DNA from: Bradyrhizobium rifense
Lineage (GTDB): Bacteria > Pseudomonadota > Alphaproteobacteria > Rhizobiales > Xanthobacteraceae
Reading direction: 5' to 3'
DNA length: 64,000 nt
Assembly (NCBI RefSeq): GCF_008123425.1
Contig: NZ_VSSS01000026.1
Span: 123,730 to 187,729 of the forward strand
The notes beneath the pieces are model-generated. The model saw only the letters and a program-made list of their open reading frames with translations, ran no database searches and was not told where the DNA came from. Made by a program: the position numbers and the translations under genes. Below, piece after piece: positions 18,890 to 27,769 of this stretch. Numbering within the stretch: position 1 is the first letter of the stretch; every line of letters starts with the position of its first letter.

Positions 18890-19435
18890 ATGTTGAAACA
18901 GAACTTGCCCTCAAACGTGGTCCGCGTGGTGCGGCCTCTCGAGATGAAGACCGGCAGCATCCCGGGTCGCTCTGATCTTTCGGTTGACCGTGGAAGCGCT
19001 CGGCGGGATCGCGCGGTGCGGCCTGACACATTGGCGGATGCGCCACGACCGGCGGAACCGTCAGCGGAAGCAGACAGTCCGACCAGTTGGTGGTCGGCGG
19101 CGTTGCTATCCGTGATGGAGGGATTTGCCCTCTATGGCGCGGCGCTCCATCCGAACGCGACGTTTCCGGTAGAGGCGATGCCGCGCACCGCCTCTACACG
19201 TTCGCCGCGTCCAGCCGGCAGCTCGCGGATTGATTTGCACGCCCGGCATCGCTGGACCTGGTGGTCTGCACTAGGCGATACGGCCGCGATGCTCTGGAAG
19301 CATTGGTGGCGGGAGCGGGAGATCAATCAAGCGGTCGCGGCTTTGTCGCAATACGACGATCGCACCCTGCGCGATCTTGGCATCAACGGCCGGGCGGACA
19401 TCGAGCGGGTGGTGAGGTATTGCCGTGATTGCTGA
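18890..19435 (+). CDS. DUF1127-domain protein with long N-terminal extension
   Basis: About 181 residues from the ATG at 18890, preceded by GCAGGAG. The C-terminal 40 residues (WWREREINQAVAALSQYDDRTLRDLGINGRADIERVVRY) are a DUF1127 domain, the short Arg-rich module common in alphaproteobacteria; members studied elsewhere have roles in phosphate, RNA or stress physiology. The first 130 residues are low in similarity to anything I know and contain a hydrophobic patch (AALLSVMEGFALYGAAL). It sits between the response regulator and the peroxidase-kinase pair. Function not assigned. Confidence 0.75.
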   Translation: MLKQNLPSNVVRVVRPLEMKTGSIPGRSDLSVDRGSARRDRAVRPDTLADAPRPAEPSAEADSPTSWWSAALLSVMEGFALYGAALHPNATFPVEAMPRTASTRSPRPAGSSRIDLHARHRWTWWSALGDTAAMLWKHWWREREINQAVAALSQYDDRTLRDLGINGRADIERVVRYCRDC

Positions 19436-19550
19436 TGCTGTTTTCCTCGCAGTTGCCGGACTTGGCTTCTATCGCGCGACCGTCCGCTCCATCATCTCGC
19501 GTAGCCTCAGGAGCGGCCTGATCTGCCTGATGCGGCATAGCTGGCTCTAA
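19425..19550 (+). CDS. Possible 41-residue hydrophobic/basic peptide overlapping the DUF1127 gene end
   Basis: A GTG at 19425 opens a frame overlapping the last 11 bp of the DUF1127 gene and ending in TAA at 19550. It encodes VIADAVFLAVAGLGFYRATV then a basic tail (RSIISRSLRSGLICLMRHSWL). Third codon positions are mostly G or C, as in real genes here. The hydrophobic head and basic tail suit a small membrane peptide. It could also be untranslated leader of the peroxidase operon. Not recognised as a family. Confidence 0.25.
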   Translation: MIADAVFLAVAGLGFYRATVRSIISRSLRSGLICLMRHSWL

Positions 19551-19660
19551 GGGGTGATCGATGCGGCGGCGAGAGGCTGCCGTATCGATCAATAAGACTT
19601 GAAGAGTGACGGCCCAATCCGTCGTGGCCCCGCATTGCCGAAGCGTAATGCGAAACCTAT

Positions 19661-20668
19661 GTGCAAGGCTTGTCCGGAATCGCCCATACCAGGATCTTCC
19701 GTGAGTTGAAGCGTTGGCGCTCCGTCGTGGCGATCGGCGCACTGCTCGTGATCTGTCTGCACCCGTCTCAGGCGCCGTCTCTCGCCCCGTTCCAGTTGCC
19801 GCCGCAGGCAACAGCGGCGCGTAGTGCGGAAGAGCCCATCACGCCCATGCCGCCGGCTCCCGAGATCGATCCTCTCAAGGTCGAACTCGGTGAGCGCCTG
19901 TTCAACGACGCGCGGCTGTCGGTCGACAATTCGCGGAGCTGTTCGTCGTGCCATGACGTCCGTACGAACGGCGCAAGCATGAAGCGGCACGATTTCGGCC
20001 GGGATGGCGCTGAGCTGCCGCTGAACACGACCACCGTCTTCAACTCGACGCTCAATTTTCGCTTCGGCTGGGAGGGAAAATATCGCTCCGTGGAGGCCGA
20101 TGTCTCGGCGTCGCTGGTCAATCCGCAGATCATGGGGAGCAGTCTCGCTGGTATCGCCGCTAAGCTTGGTCTTGATCCCAGTATGCGGATGGCCTTCATC
20201 ACCGCCTATGGCCATCGACCGGATCCGGGCAATATCGTCGACGCTATCGCAAGCTTTCAGCGGACCCTGGTCACGCCAGACAGCCGGTTTGATCGCTGGC
20301 TTGCGGGAGACAGGTCTGCGCTGTCGGACAAGGAGCTGGACGGATACAAGTTGTTCAAGTCCCTGGGATGCGCATCATGCCATCAGGGCGTGAATGTCGG
20401 TGGCAATCTGTTTCAGCGACACGGTATTTTTCATCCGCTGGCTTCGCGAGATCCGGAGATCCTGCGGGTGCCGAGCCTGCGTAATGTCGCGACGACTGCT
20501 CCCTATTTTCATGATGGCAGTGCGCCCTCGCTCGACGATGCAGTCCGCAAAATGGCCTTCGCGCAATTGAACGCGACATTGACCGACCAGCAGGTGGACG
20601 CGCTGGTCGCCTATCTCAACAGTCTGACCGGACAATATCGCGGCGTGCCTGTCGGAGGTGGACCATGA
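19661..20668 (+). CDS. Di-heme cytochrome c peroxidase/MauG-family protein
   Basis: 335 residues from a GTG at 19661; the start is uncertain because no in-frame ATG precedes the mature part. A signal-like hydrophobic stretch (SVVAIGALLVICLH) is followed by two c-type heme sites, CSSCH (94-98) and CASCH (237-241). Motifs LGERLFNDARLS, LRNVATTAPYFHDGS and the ELDGYKLFKSLGC spacing match the CcpA/MauG family, which acts in the periplasm on hydrogen peroxide or catalyses protein cross-links. Its stop overlaps the start of the VirA-like kinase (ATGA), so kinase and peroxidase are made together. The coupling suggests a redox input or output for the kinase (inference). Confidence 0.88.
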   Translation: MQGLSGIAHTRIFRELKRWRSVVAIGALLVICLHPSQAPSLAPFQLPPQATAARSAEEPITPMPPAPEIDPLKVELGERLFNDARLSVDNSRSCSSCHDVRTNGASMKRHDFGRDGAELPLNTTTVFNSTLNFRFGWEGKYRSVEADVSASLVNPQIMGSSLAGIAAKLGLDPSMRMAFITAYGHRPDPGNIVDAIASFQRTLVTPDSRFDRWLAGDRSALSDKELDGYKLFKSLGCASCHQGVNVGGNLFQRHGIFHPLASRDPEILRVPSLRNVATTAPYFHDGSAPSLDDAVRKMAFAQLNATLTDQQVDALVAYLNSLTGQYRGVPVGGGP

Positions 20669-23169
20669 AAGTCGCTCCTGGTGTGGTCGGCGTATCCTTT
20701 CTGCTGGCGCTGTTGACCTGGCTTCTCTTCAACGGCCTCAACCTGAATTCGGACCGCTATGACCGGCAGACGCAGGCTCTCGCAGATTTCACCCGGTTCG
20801 AGCGCGGCATGAGCCGCGAGGTCCTGACGTCGCGTGCCGGTCTGTCGCGGAACTATGACGCCCTCGTTCGGATGGTCGAGGCCTATGATGCTGCGGTCGT
20901 TCGGCTTCGCGAAGCCGCGGGCTCGGACAGAGAGGAAAATGCGGCGATCGACGTGCTCGCGGAGCGCGCCCGCAGGCAGGAAGAGCTGATCGAGCAGTTC
21001 AAAAGCCAGAATGCTCTGCTGCAGAATTCCTTTGCCTATTTTGGCATGTTCAGCGCCCGTCTTTCCGCGTCGAATGACAAGTCGCTGGTCGCGGGCGTGT
21101 CCGCGCTTGCGGCTGCCATGCTGCAGCTGACGATCAATCCGCCGAGTGCCGACGCCGACGAGGTGCAGGCGCAGCTCGACGGGCTGGCGCATTTGCAGTC
21201 CTCGCCGGACGAGGCGGCGTCAATACGCGCCGTCATTGCGCATGGCCAGCTGCTGCATGACCTGCTTCCGGCGGTGGATGGTATTCTGAAAGCGGTGGTC
21301 GCCGAAGCCAGCAACCGCGAGCAGGACGCTGTTCATGCCCTGATCGTCAAGCGCCAGCTCGGCGCACGGGCGGCGGCGCGCAAGAATCGTCTTTTGCAGT
21401 ATCTCACTTCTCTGCTGTTGCTCGGCGGTTTGGTGTATTTCGGCCTGCTGCTACGCGCGCGGGCCAAGGCGCTGCGACGTCGTGCGGCCTTCGAGCATGT
21501 GATCGCAAACATCTCGATGCGCTTCATCTATTCGCACGGCGATGAGCTCAGGGACCATGTCGAGCACGCGCTGGAGGAGCTGGCGGGCTGCATCGGTGCA
21601 GACAGGGCTTATTTCGCCTGGCGGTCAGCGACCAATGGGAATGTCTATCGGTGGTCCCGCGACGGCTTACGCCTCGACGAAGGCTGGCCGGAGCGGGCAC
21701 TTGGTCTGGCTCAGCGGTTTGACGGCGGCGAAGACGTGATCATCTATATTCCCAGAGTGAGATCGTCACATCCCCATGATCTGATGAATCTCCTCGAAGA
21801 AGCCGGTATTCGCGGCTGGCTTTGCATCAAGACCCTGTCCGGACAACAACAGGGAGCCATTCTCGGCTTCGAAGCGGTGCAGGCCTCCGCGCTGAGCCAA
21901 TGGGCCGAGTTTGCGCTCTTTCGCATGGCCTTCGACGCCATCCGCAATGCAGTGCGGCGCGTGAAGCTGGAGCAGGAGAAGGAGCGGCTCGAGGCGAGCC
22001 TGCAACAGGCGCGACGGATGGAAACGATCGGCACGTTCGCAAGCGGCATCGCGCACAATTTCAACAACATCGTCGGCGCGATCCTCGGCTATGTCGAAAT
22101 GGCCGACAGCGGGATCAAGCCGGGAAGTCGGCCTGCGGCGAGCCTTGCGGAAATCCGCAGGGCCGGCGAACGGGCACGCGAGCTGGTGGGGCAGATCCTG
22201 ACCTTCGGCCGGCGTAGCCGGGGCCGGCAGGAACGCATAAGCGTCGAGGTGTTGGTTGCGGAGACCGCGGCTCTTCTCGCCGCATCCTTGCCATCGCACG
22301 TCAAGCTCACGATCAGCCAGGGCGTGGAGACCGCGACCGTATCGGGTGAGCCGGAGCAGTTGCAGCAGGTCATTCTCAATCTCTGCAACAATGCGGCGCA
22401 GGCATTGGAGGAGCCGGGCTTCGTCGACCTGCGCATTGCCGAGCGCGAAGTCATCCATCCGCTGCGGATCGGACGGACCGATCTGGGATCAGGCCGCTTC
22501 GTCGTCATCTCAGTCTCCGACCCCGGGCCCGGGATGGACGACGCCACGCTGGAGCGAATCTTCGAGCCGTTTTTCACGACGCGTACCGATGGCACCGGTC
22601 TTGGGTTGGCAACGGTTCGCGAGATCGTCGAACAGCATGGCGGCGCAGTCGCCGTGCAGAGCACGCCGGGTGAGGGGACCCGCTTCGACGTATGGCTGCC
22701 GTCCGACGGTTCGCGCGATCCGGTATCGCCGCAGCAAGCGCCGTCTCTCGCGTTTCGCGGCGCAGGCGAGACAATCCTGGTGCTCGAAATCGATCGCAGG
22801 CGCCTGTTGCGCCACGAGGAGATCCTGGCGGCACTCGGCTACGAGCCGGTCGGTTTCACGGGGCTTCCTGAGGCTGAAGCGGCCTGCCGGTCGGCCCGGG
22901 CGCGCTTCGATGCGGCGCTGGTGTGTCACTTACCGGGTGGTTCTTCGCTCGATCTCGCGGCAGCGCTGCACAGGGCGGCGCCGGGCTTGCCGATCATCCT
23001 CGCAAGCCCGTCAACGCACGATCTTGCGGCGCACCTTCTGGCTGCGTCCGGAATCACCGGGATGGTTCATCATCCACTGATGTCGTCCGAGCTCGCCATG
23101 ACACTCGTGCGATGTCTGGCCGCGACGCCGTCGGCCGAGGGATTGCGCCAGATCGCGTCTGCTCGCTAG
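20665..23169 (+). CDS. VirA-like hybrid sensor histidine kinase
   Basis: 834 residues. TM1 at about 5-24, a helical periplasmic domain (about 25-245, the double all-alpha type seen in VirA-like kinases), TM2 at about 247-268, then a GAF-like linker (about 280-430). The transmitter has its phospho-His at about 464 in SGIAHNFNNIVGAILGYVEM, N-box NLCNNAAQALEE, G1 VSDPGPGMD, F-box FFTTRTDGTGLGLATV and G2 TPGEGTRF. A C-terminal receiver-like domain (about 695-820) lacks the phospho-Asp (position reads LVCHLPG) and the Lys (HHP replaces KP), so it is probably a pseudo-receiver. Cognate regulator: most likely 18027-18752. It is translationally coupled to the peroxidase gene. Confidence 0.9.
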   Translation: MKVAPGVVGVSFLLALLTWLLFNGLNLNSDRYDRQTQALADFTRFERGMSREVLTSRAGLSRNYDALVRMVEAYDAAVVRLREAAGSDREENAAIDVLAERARRQEELIEQFKSQNALLQNSFAYFGMFSARLSASNDKSLVAGVSALAAAMLQLTINPPSADADEVQAQLDGLAHLQSSPDEAASIRAVIAHGQLLHDLLPAVDGILKAVVAEASNREQDAVHALIVKRQLGARAAARKNRLLQYLTSLLLLGGLVYFGLLLRARAKALRRRAAFEHVIANISMRFIYSHGDELRDHVEHALEELAGCIGADRAYFAWRSATNGNVYRWSRDGLRLDEGWPERALGLAQRFDGGEDVIIYIPRVRSSHPHDLMNLLEEAGIRGWLCIKTLSGQQQGAILGFEAVQASALSQWAEFALFRMAFDAIRNAVRRVKLEQEKERLEASLQQARRMETIGTFASGIAHNFNNIVGAILGYVEMADSGIKPGSRPAASLAEIRRAGERARELVGQILTFGRRSRGRQERISVEVLVAETAALLAASLPSHVKLTISQGVETATVSGEPEQLQQVILNLCNNAAQALEEPGFVDLRIAEREVIHPLRIGRTDLGSGRFVVISVSDPGPGMDDATLERIFEPFFTTRTDGTGLGLATVREIVEQHGGAVAVQSTPGEGTRFDVWLPSDGSRDPVSPQQAPSLAFRGAGETILVLEIDRRRLLRHEEILAALGYEPVGFTGLPEAEAACRSARARFDAALVCHLPGGSSLDLAAALHRAAPGLPIILASPSTHDLAAHLLAASGITGMVHHPLMSSELAMTLVRCLAATPSAEGLRQIASAR

Positions 23170-23312
23170 CGCGATTTGCCGGCTCGCGATCGCGCCGTTT
23201 CACCGGTAACGCGATCTCACGTGCACGAAGTCACCGTGTAGCGCGCAGCTTCTATCGATTGTACCCGGTTGTTCATCTGAGAACGACCGATCGTGACAGC
23301 GATAGGAGAAGG

Positions 23313-23573
23313 ATGATGTCGAAACGACTTGGCTTGACCATGATGGCTGCCTCGCTTCTGTTGGGCTCCGCGCCCGTCTTGGCTGGCAGCGCCGACATGA
23401 CGAGCGAAACCCATCGCTTCGCGTTCAGCTTACCGGGCCAGGCTCCCATCGGCCACCGCCAGCCGCGCCTGAGCGACACGACTGGAGGACTTCAATTGTC
23501 GCCGTCGGATCTGGAGCTGCGACGACTCGACGCGGAGATCGATCGCAAGCTGATCATCTGCCGCGGCTGTTGA
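23313..23573 (+). CDS. Small secreted protein of unknown function
   Basis: 86 residues from the ATG at 23313, preceded by GGAGAAGG; a second ATG follows directly. A clear Sec signal (MMSKRLGLTMMAASLLLGSAPVLAGS) with cleavage near VLAG leaves about 62 residues. The end reads DAEIDRKLIICRGC, a conserved-looking helical tail with two Cys, as in several short periplasmic proteins of Bradyrhizobium-like bacteria. It follows the sensor kinase gene by 143 bp. No function can be named. Confidence 0.65.
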   Translation: MMSKRLGLTMMAASLLLGSAPVLAGSADMTSETHRFAFSLPGQAPIGHRQPRLSDTTGGLQLSPSDLELRRLDAEIDRKLIICRGC

Positions 23574-23578
23574 ACGCC

Positions 23579-24583
23579 TCACAGCGCATTTGCGTAAGGT
23601 CCATTGACGGCCCAATCCGTGCATGGCGAAGACCGGCGTCGCGGAGGACTTTCAGGCTCGGGCCGTTCGTTCCTGGCGGCCGCGCGCCATCGCGCGGGCG
23701 TCTGGCTGCTGATGCGCTTGAACACGGTCGAGAAATGCGCCTGGGTGCTGAACCCGACGGCAAGTGCGATCTCGGCCAGCGGCCGCTGCGTCGTCGTCAG
23801 TAGCGACTTTGCGTGCTCGATCCGGTGATTGAGCAGGTATTCGCGGGGACGGTATCCGGTCGCTGCACGGAACTGTGCGGCGAAATGCATCCGCGAGAGG
23901 CCTGCAACATTGGCGAGCTCGGACAGGCTGATGCTGCGTTCGAAATGAGCGGCGACATGTTGCTCGACACGCCGCAGGCGCCATTTCGGCAGCGCATTGA
24001 CTTTGGCACGCGGCAATTCGGGCCGGGCCAGATGCATCACAAGGATCTGGCCTATGCAGTGGGCAAATCGATGGCCCGCGGCGTCGCCTTGCTCGGCGAG
24101 TGCCTTGGCCAGTCCCGCGGCGAGCGGATCGCGCAACAGAACGAGGTCGTCGAGCCCTTCGGCCGCGCCCTGCGCCCACCGCGTCGGGAAATGCTCCGCA
24201 GAGATGTGGACGTGCAGGAAAGCGCAAGGCGCCCGGAATTGGGCGCTCAGCTGTTTCGACGGCGCGCTGACATACAGGGTACCTGACGGCATGGTGCCGT
24301 CGAAGATGACCCGGCGCTCCCTGGTCAGGATGACGCGCGTTGTCTTCAACGCAATGCCGACCAAATATCGGTCGGGCGGCGTCGTCGCTGCGTGCCACGA
24401 GGCCTCCCGCGCGTCGTCCCATCGCGAGATCGTGATGTCGTCCAGCGCGGCCTGCGAGCTGCGGACGATCTGACGCCACCTGGCTTCTCGCGGAATCGCC
24501 TGCGCCGCGTGCGGAGCTTCGTGATCTCTCGGGCCAGCCGGACGATCGATCCGGGCGTGAGTCTCGTGCAATTCGGTCAGCAT
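23579..24583 (-). CDS. AraC-family transcriptional regulator
   Basis: 334 residues. The C-terminal 100 residues hold both AraC helix-turn-helix units: SLSELANVAGLSRMHFAAQFRAATGYRPREYLLNHRIEHAK and PLAEIALAVGFSTQAHFSTVFKRISSQTPARW. The N-terminal part has no cupin that I can recognise but keeps the overall size of stress-type AraC members; the protein ends with about 28 polar residues beyond the HTH. A triple 10-bp TTAG repeat lies 98 bp upstream of its start, oriented for this gene, with a CCTATC -10-like box at the same distance as in front of 28489. It therefore may belong to the same regulon as region 3. Confidence 0.88.
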   Translation of the reverse strand: MLTELHETHARIDRPAGPRDHEAPHAAQAIPREARWRQIVRSSQAALDDITISRWDDAREASWHAATTPPDRYLVGIALKTTRVILTRERRVIFDGTMPSGTLYVSAPSKQLSAQFRAPCAFLHVHISAEHFPTRWAQGAAEGLDDLVLLRDPLAAGLAKALAEQGDAAGHRFAHCIGQILVMHLARPELPRAKVNALPKWRLRRVEQHVAAHFERSISLSELANVAGLSRMHFAAQFRAATGYRPREYLLNHRIEHAKSLLTTTQRPLAEIALAVGFSTQAHFSTVFKRISSQTPARWRAAARNERPEPESPPRRRSSPCTDWAVNGPYANAL

Positions 24584-24884
24584 CGCTTGTTCCTTCTGAG
24601 CTTCGCGGCCGTGCGTTATGACCGGTGAACTCGCATCCTCGGTATGCTGACAGGATAGGCGTGAGCAGGCTTGGAAGCCCGTTAGGGGTGATTAGGATGT
24701 GTTAGATTATGTGGGCGCGGACGGGGTGCGGCGGCGGGTCGCGGGAGTCTGGATTTTTGTCAATATTTCAAAGGTTTGGATCAAACGCAGGGCGGCGTTG
24801 TTGCGCCGGCTCTTGCTGCGTTCCGTTCCGTGACGCAGACGTTGCTCACGGTCGCGTCCGTCGAGTCTGGCCTGAGAGTCCCAA
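24584..24884. other. 301-bp divergent intergenic region (AraC gene / first STAND-like regulator gene)
   Basis: No gene seen. It holds direct-repeat site A at 24681-24705 and, on the minus strand, a CCTATC box 21 bp past the last TAAC. Further right is an AT-richer patch (24753-24780, TTTTTGTCAATATTTC) that could serve the plus-strand regulator gene. Confidence 0.6.
24681..24705 (-). promoter_or_regulatory. Direct-repeat site A: three TTAG elements at 10-bp spacing
   Basis: Plus strand: GTTAG at 24681, ATTAG at 24691, GTTAG at 24701. Read on the minus strand it is CTAAC-N5-CTAAT-N5-CTAAC, pointing at the AraC gene start 98 bp away. It has the same 10-bp period as sites B-G. On the minus strand CCTATC begins 21 nt after the last TAAC, exactly as at site B. 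Proposed operator for the winged-helix STAND-like regulators (inference). Confidence 0.6.
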
Positions 24885-27758
24885 GTGACCGAGCTCCCGT
24901 TAGAAAATGCCGCTCGTGGCAAAGGCTCCGCGAACCCCGATCTCGATGCGGTCTCGTTTGGGCCGTTCTCGCTCCGGTCGCGCCTGCTCGAGCGGGACGG
25001 TGTGCCGGTCAAGTTGGGCAGTCGCGCGATGGATATCTTGCGCTTGTTGATAAGTCGCGCCGGCGAGGTCGTGCCGAAAAACGAAATCCTCGCTTTCGCG
25101 TGGTCCGGTCTGGCCGTCGAGGAGATCAGCCTGCGGGTCCACGTCGCCGAGCTCCGAAAGGTTCTGGGCGACGGCAAGGACGGCGCTCGCTACATCACCA
25201 ACATCCCGAGCCGGGGTTATTGCTTCGTCGCGACGGTAGAACGTGGCGAGCGCCTGCCGGCGTCGAAGCCCGCGCCGCAGACGAGTGGAAGCGTGACGTC
25301 GCCTTTGTCCTTGCCCCATCGCCTGGACCGGATGATCGGGCGTGAGGACGTGCTGCCGGAGCTTGCTGCGCGCCTGCTCAGCGAGCGCTTCGTCACGCTC
25401 AGAGGTCCTGGTGGCATCGGCAAGTCCACCGTCGCGATCGCGCTGGCGCACGAGATGTGGGAGACGTTCGAGGGCGGCGTCCATTTTCTCGACCTCGGTC
25501 CGTTGAGGGATGCGGCGCTCGTCGTCAGCACGCTCGCCGCTGCGCTGGGTCTCGTCGTTCATCATGCCGATCCGACCGGCAGTGTCGTCAGTTATCTGCG
25601 CGGCCGCCGCCTGCTTCTGGTCCTTGACAGTTGCGAGCATGTAATCGACGAGGTTGCACGCCTCGCAGAGACCATTCACCGCGAGGCGCCGGGCGTCAGC
25701 CTTCTCGCGACCAGCCGCGAGTCGCTGTTGGTGGAAGGCGAACAGATTTTCGAGCTCGTTCCGCTGCCGGGCCCGCCGCAGGGGGCCGGTCTCAGCGCAA
25801 ACGAGATGGTGAATTATCCTGCGGCACGCCTGTTCATGGAGCGCGCCGCGGCTGCCGGTCACAGGTCCGACGTCACCGATGAGGATGCGGAGGTCCTTGC
25901 GGAGATCTGCGGCAAGCTGGACGGCATTGCTCTCGCGATCGAGCTCGCGGCCGCGCGCGTCGGTGTCTACGGGTTGCGGGAGATGGCCGCGCTGCTCGAC
26001 AGCCGGTTGAAGCTCGAATGGCGCGGCCGGCGCACGGCGCCGCCGCGGCAACAGACCCTCGGCGCCACGCTTGATTGGAGCTTTGGCCTGATCGGGGAGG
26101 CCGAGCGGATCGTGCTTCAGCGCCTCGCCGTCTTCGCGGGCCCTTTCACGCTTCAGGACGCGATGGCGATCGCGGCCGCTGAGAATGAGCCGGTCGACCG
26201 TGGCGTCGATGCGCTGGAGCAGTTGGTGGCCAAGTCGCTGGTGTCGACACGTCCGGAGGGCGCGTCGCGGCGCTATCGATTGCTTGACGCCACGCGTGCC
26301 TATGCGCTTCAGAAGCTGGTCGAGGCCGGCGAAGCACAAGCGGTTGCGCGCCGGCATGCCGGATACGTTCATCGCTCGCTGGAAACCAGCATGACTGAGA
26401 CGGCCGGCGGCGATCAGGTATCGCGTTCGCAGAGCCGCGCCGGCCTGCTCGCCGATGCCCGCGCCGCGCTGGAATGGAGCTATGCCAACGATTTTGGCGC
26501 CGATCTGCGCGTGCCGCTCGCGGGGAGCTGCGCCCGGCTGTTCGTCGAGCTCAACCTGCTCAACGAGGCGCGCCTCTGGTCCCAGCGCGCGCTTGCGATG
26601 CTTGGCGACACCAACCGCGGCGGCAGATGGGAGCTTGAGCTCCAGTCGACGCTCGGCCACGCCTTCATGTTCACGGAACGCAACAGTGAGCAGGCCGAGA
26701 GCGCGCTGAAGCGCGGGCTGGAGATTGCGGACGAGCTCGGCGACCACGCCAACAAGTTCAGGCTGCTGTCGCGGCTGAACATGTTCTATCGCCGGACCGG
26801 TGACTTCCGGCACCTGATCCCGATCGCGCTGGAGGCCGAGCGGGTCGCCCGCCTGATCGGCGATACCGCGGGAATCGCCGGCAGCAAGGCCCTCGTCGGC
26901 GTGTCTTATCATCTCGTCGGCAATCAGACCGAGGCGCAAGCTCATCTGGACGAGGGTGTGCGCGACGACGCGGCGCTGCGCGGGGCGCAGCCCGGTCATT
27001 TTGCCTACTCGCGCACGCCGCAGATTCCACTGGCACGGGTCCTGTGGTTGCGTGGCTTTCCTGACCGTGCGGTCGAATGCGTCCGCCCGCTGATCGGCGC
27101 TGCCGCGCCGCGTGACGTCGTGATGCATTGCATCGCGCTGTGCTGGTCGGCTTCGGTATTTGGCTGGGTCGGCGACTGGGGCACCGTCGAGGCGTTGACC
27201 GGCCGGCTTGCGGCGCATGCAGGCATGCATGGGCTCGCACCTTACGAGGCCGTCGCGGCTGGCTTTCGGGCCCAGACCATGATCGCCCGCGGCGAGGTGA
27301 GGGGCGGGATCGACTTGCTGCGGACCGCGTTGCCGCGCCTGCATGCGGATCGTTACGAGCTTTACGCGTCGGCGTTCATTGCCGAGCTGTCACAGGGGCT
27401 GGCTGCGCTGGGTCAATTGGCGGAAGGGCGCGCTGTCCTGCACGAGGCGATTGCGCGCATCGGGCCCGAAGGCGCGGCCTTCGACATGCCGGAGCTCCTG
27501 CGCCTGCGCGGCGAGCTGGAGGCGCGCGGCGATGAGCTGGACGCTGCCGAAGCAAGCTTGGCCGCGTCGATTGCGACGGCCGAGCGGCAGGGCGCGTTAT
27601 CCTGGCGATTGCGGAGCGAGATGTCGCTGGTGCGGCTGCGGCGTCGCCAGGGTGTTCGAAATCCGCTCGACGATCTCGCCAAAACGCTCGCTCGCTTCTC
27701 GGAGGGATTTGAAACTGCCGATCTGAAAGCGGCACGGGCGATGCTGGATGAAGGGTAA
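24885..27758 (+). CDS. Winged-helix/STAND-like ATPase regulator, paralogue 1
   Basis: 957 residues from a GTG at 24885. Residues about 22-115 form an OmpR/CadC-type winged helix (LGSRAMDILRLLISRAGEVVPKNEILAFAWSG, recognition helix SLRVHVAELRKVLGD, wing NIPSRGYCFV). Then comes an NTPase domain with Walker A GPGGIGKST (174-182), Walker B LLLVLDSCEH and a sensor-like TSRE, as in the COG3903-type predicted ATPases of the STAND class. From about residue 430 to the end the protein is helical with TPR-like repeats. Such proteins are ligand-triggered transcription activators. The recognition helix differs from those of the other two paralogues, so its DNA target may differ too. Ligand unknown. Confidence 0.88.
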   Translation: MTELPLENAARGKGSANPDLDAVSFGPFSLRSRLLERDGVPVKLGSRAMDILRLLISRAGEVVPKNEILAFAWSGLAVEEISLRVHVAELRKVLGDGKDGARYITNIPSRGYCFVATVERGERLPASKPAPQTSGSVTSPLSLPHRLDRMIGREDVLPELAARLLSERFVTLRGPGGIGKSTVAIALAHEMWETFEGGVHFLDLGPLRDAALVVSTLAAALGLVVHHADPTGSVVSYLRGRRLLLVLDSCEHVIDEVARLAETIHREAPGVSLLATSRESLLVEGEQIFELVPLPGPPQGAGLSANEMVNYPAARLFMERAAAAGHRSDVTDEDAEVLAEICGKLDGIALAIELAAARVGVYGLREMAALLDSRLKLEWRGRRTAPPRQQTLGATLDWSFGLIGEAERIVLQRLAVFAGPFTLQDAMAIAAAENEPVDRGVDALEQLVAKSLVSTRPEGASRRYRLLDATRAYALQKLVEAGEAQAVARRHAGYVHRSLETSMTETAGGDQVSRSQSRAGLLADARAALEWSYANDFGADLRVPLAGSCARLFVELNLLNEARLWSQRALAMLGDTNRGGRWELELQSTLGHAFMFTERNSEQAESALKRGLEIADELGDHANKFRLLSRLNMFYRRTGDFRHLIPIALEAERVARLIGDTAGIAGSKALVGVSYHLVGNQTEAQAHLDEGVRDDAALRGAQPGHFAYSRTPQIPLARVLWLRGFPDRAVECVRPLIGAAAPRDVVMHCIALCWSASVFGWVGDWGTVEALTGRLAAHAGMHGLAPYEAVAAGFRAQTMIARGEVRGGIDLLRTALPRLHADRYELYASAFIAELSQGLAALGQLAEGRAVLHEAIARIGPEGAAFDMPELLRLRGELEARGDELDAAEASLAASIATAERQGALSWRLRSEMSLVRLRRRQGVRNPLDDLAKTLARFSEGFETADLKAARAMLDEG

Positions 27759-27769
27759 CGGACGGTCGC

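Noticed and set aside
24900..27344. An 814-codon minus-strand frame opposite regulator 1
   Set aside because: Shadow of the winged-helix ATPase gene. Similar shadows face regulators 2 (33353-35539) and 3.
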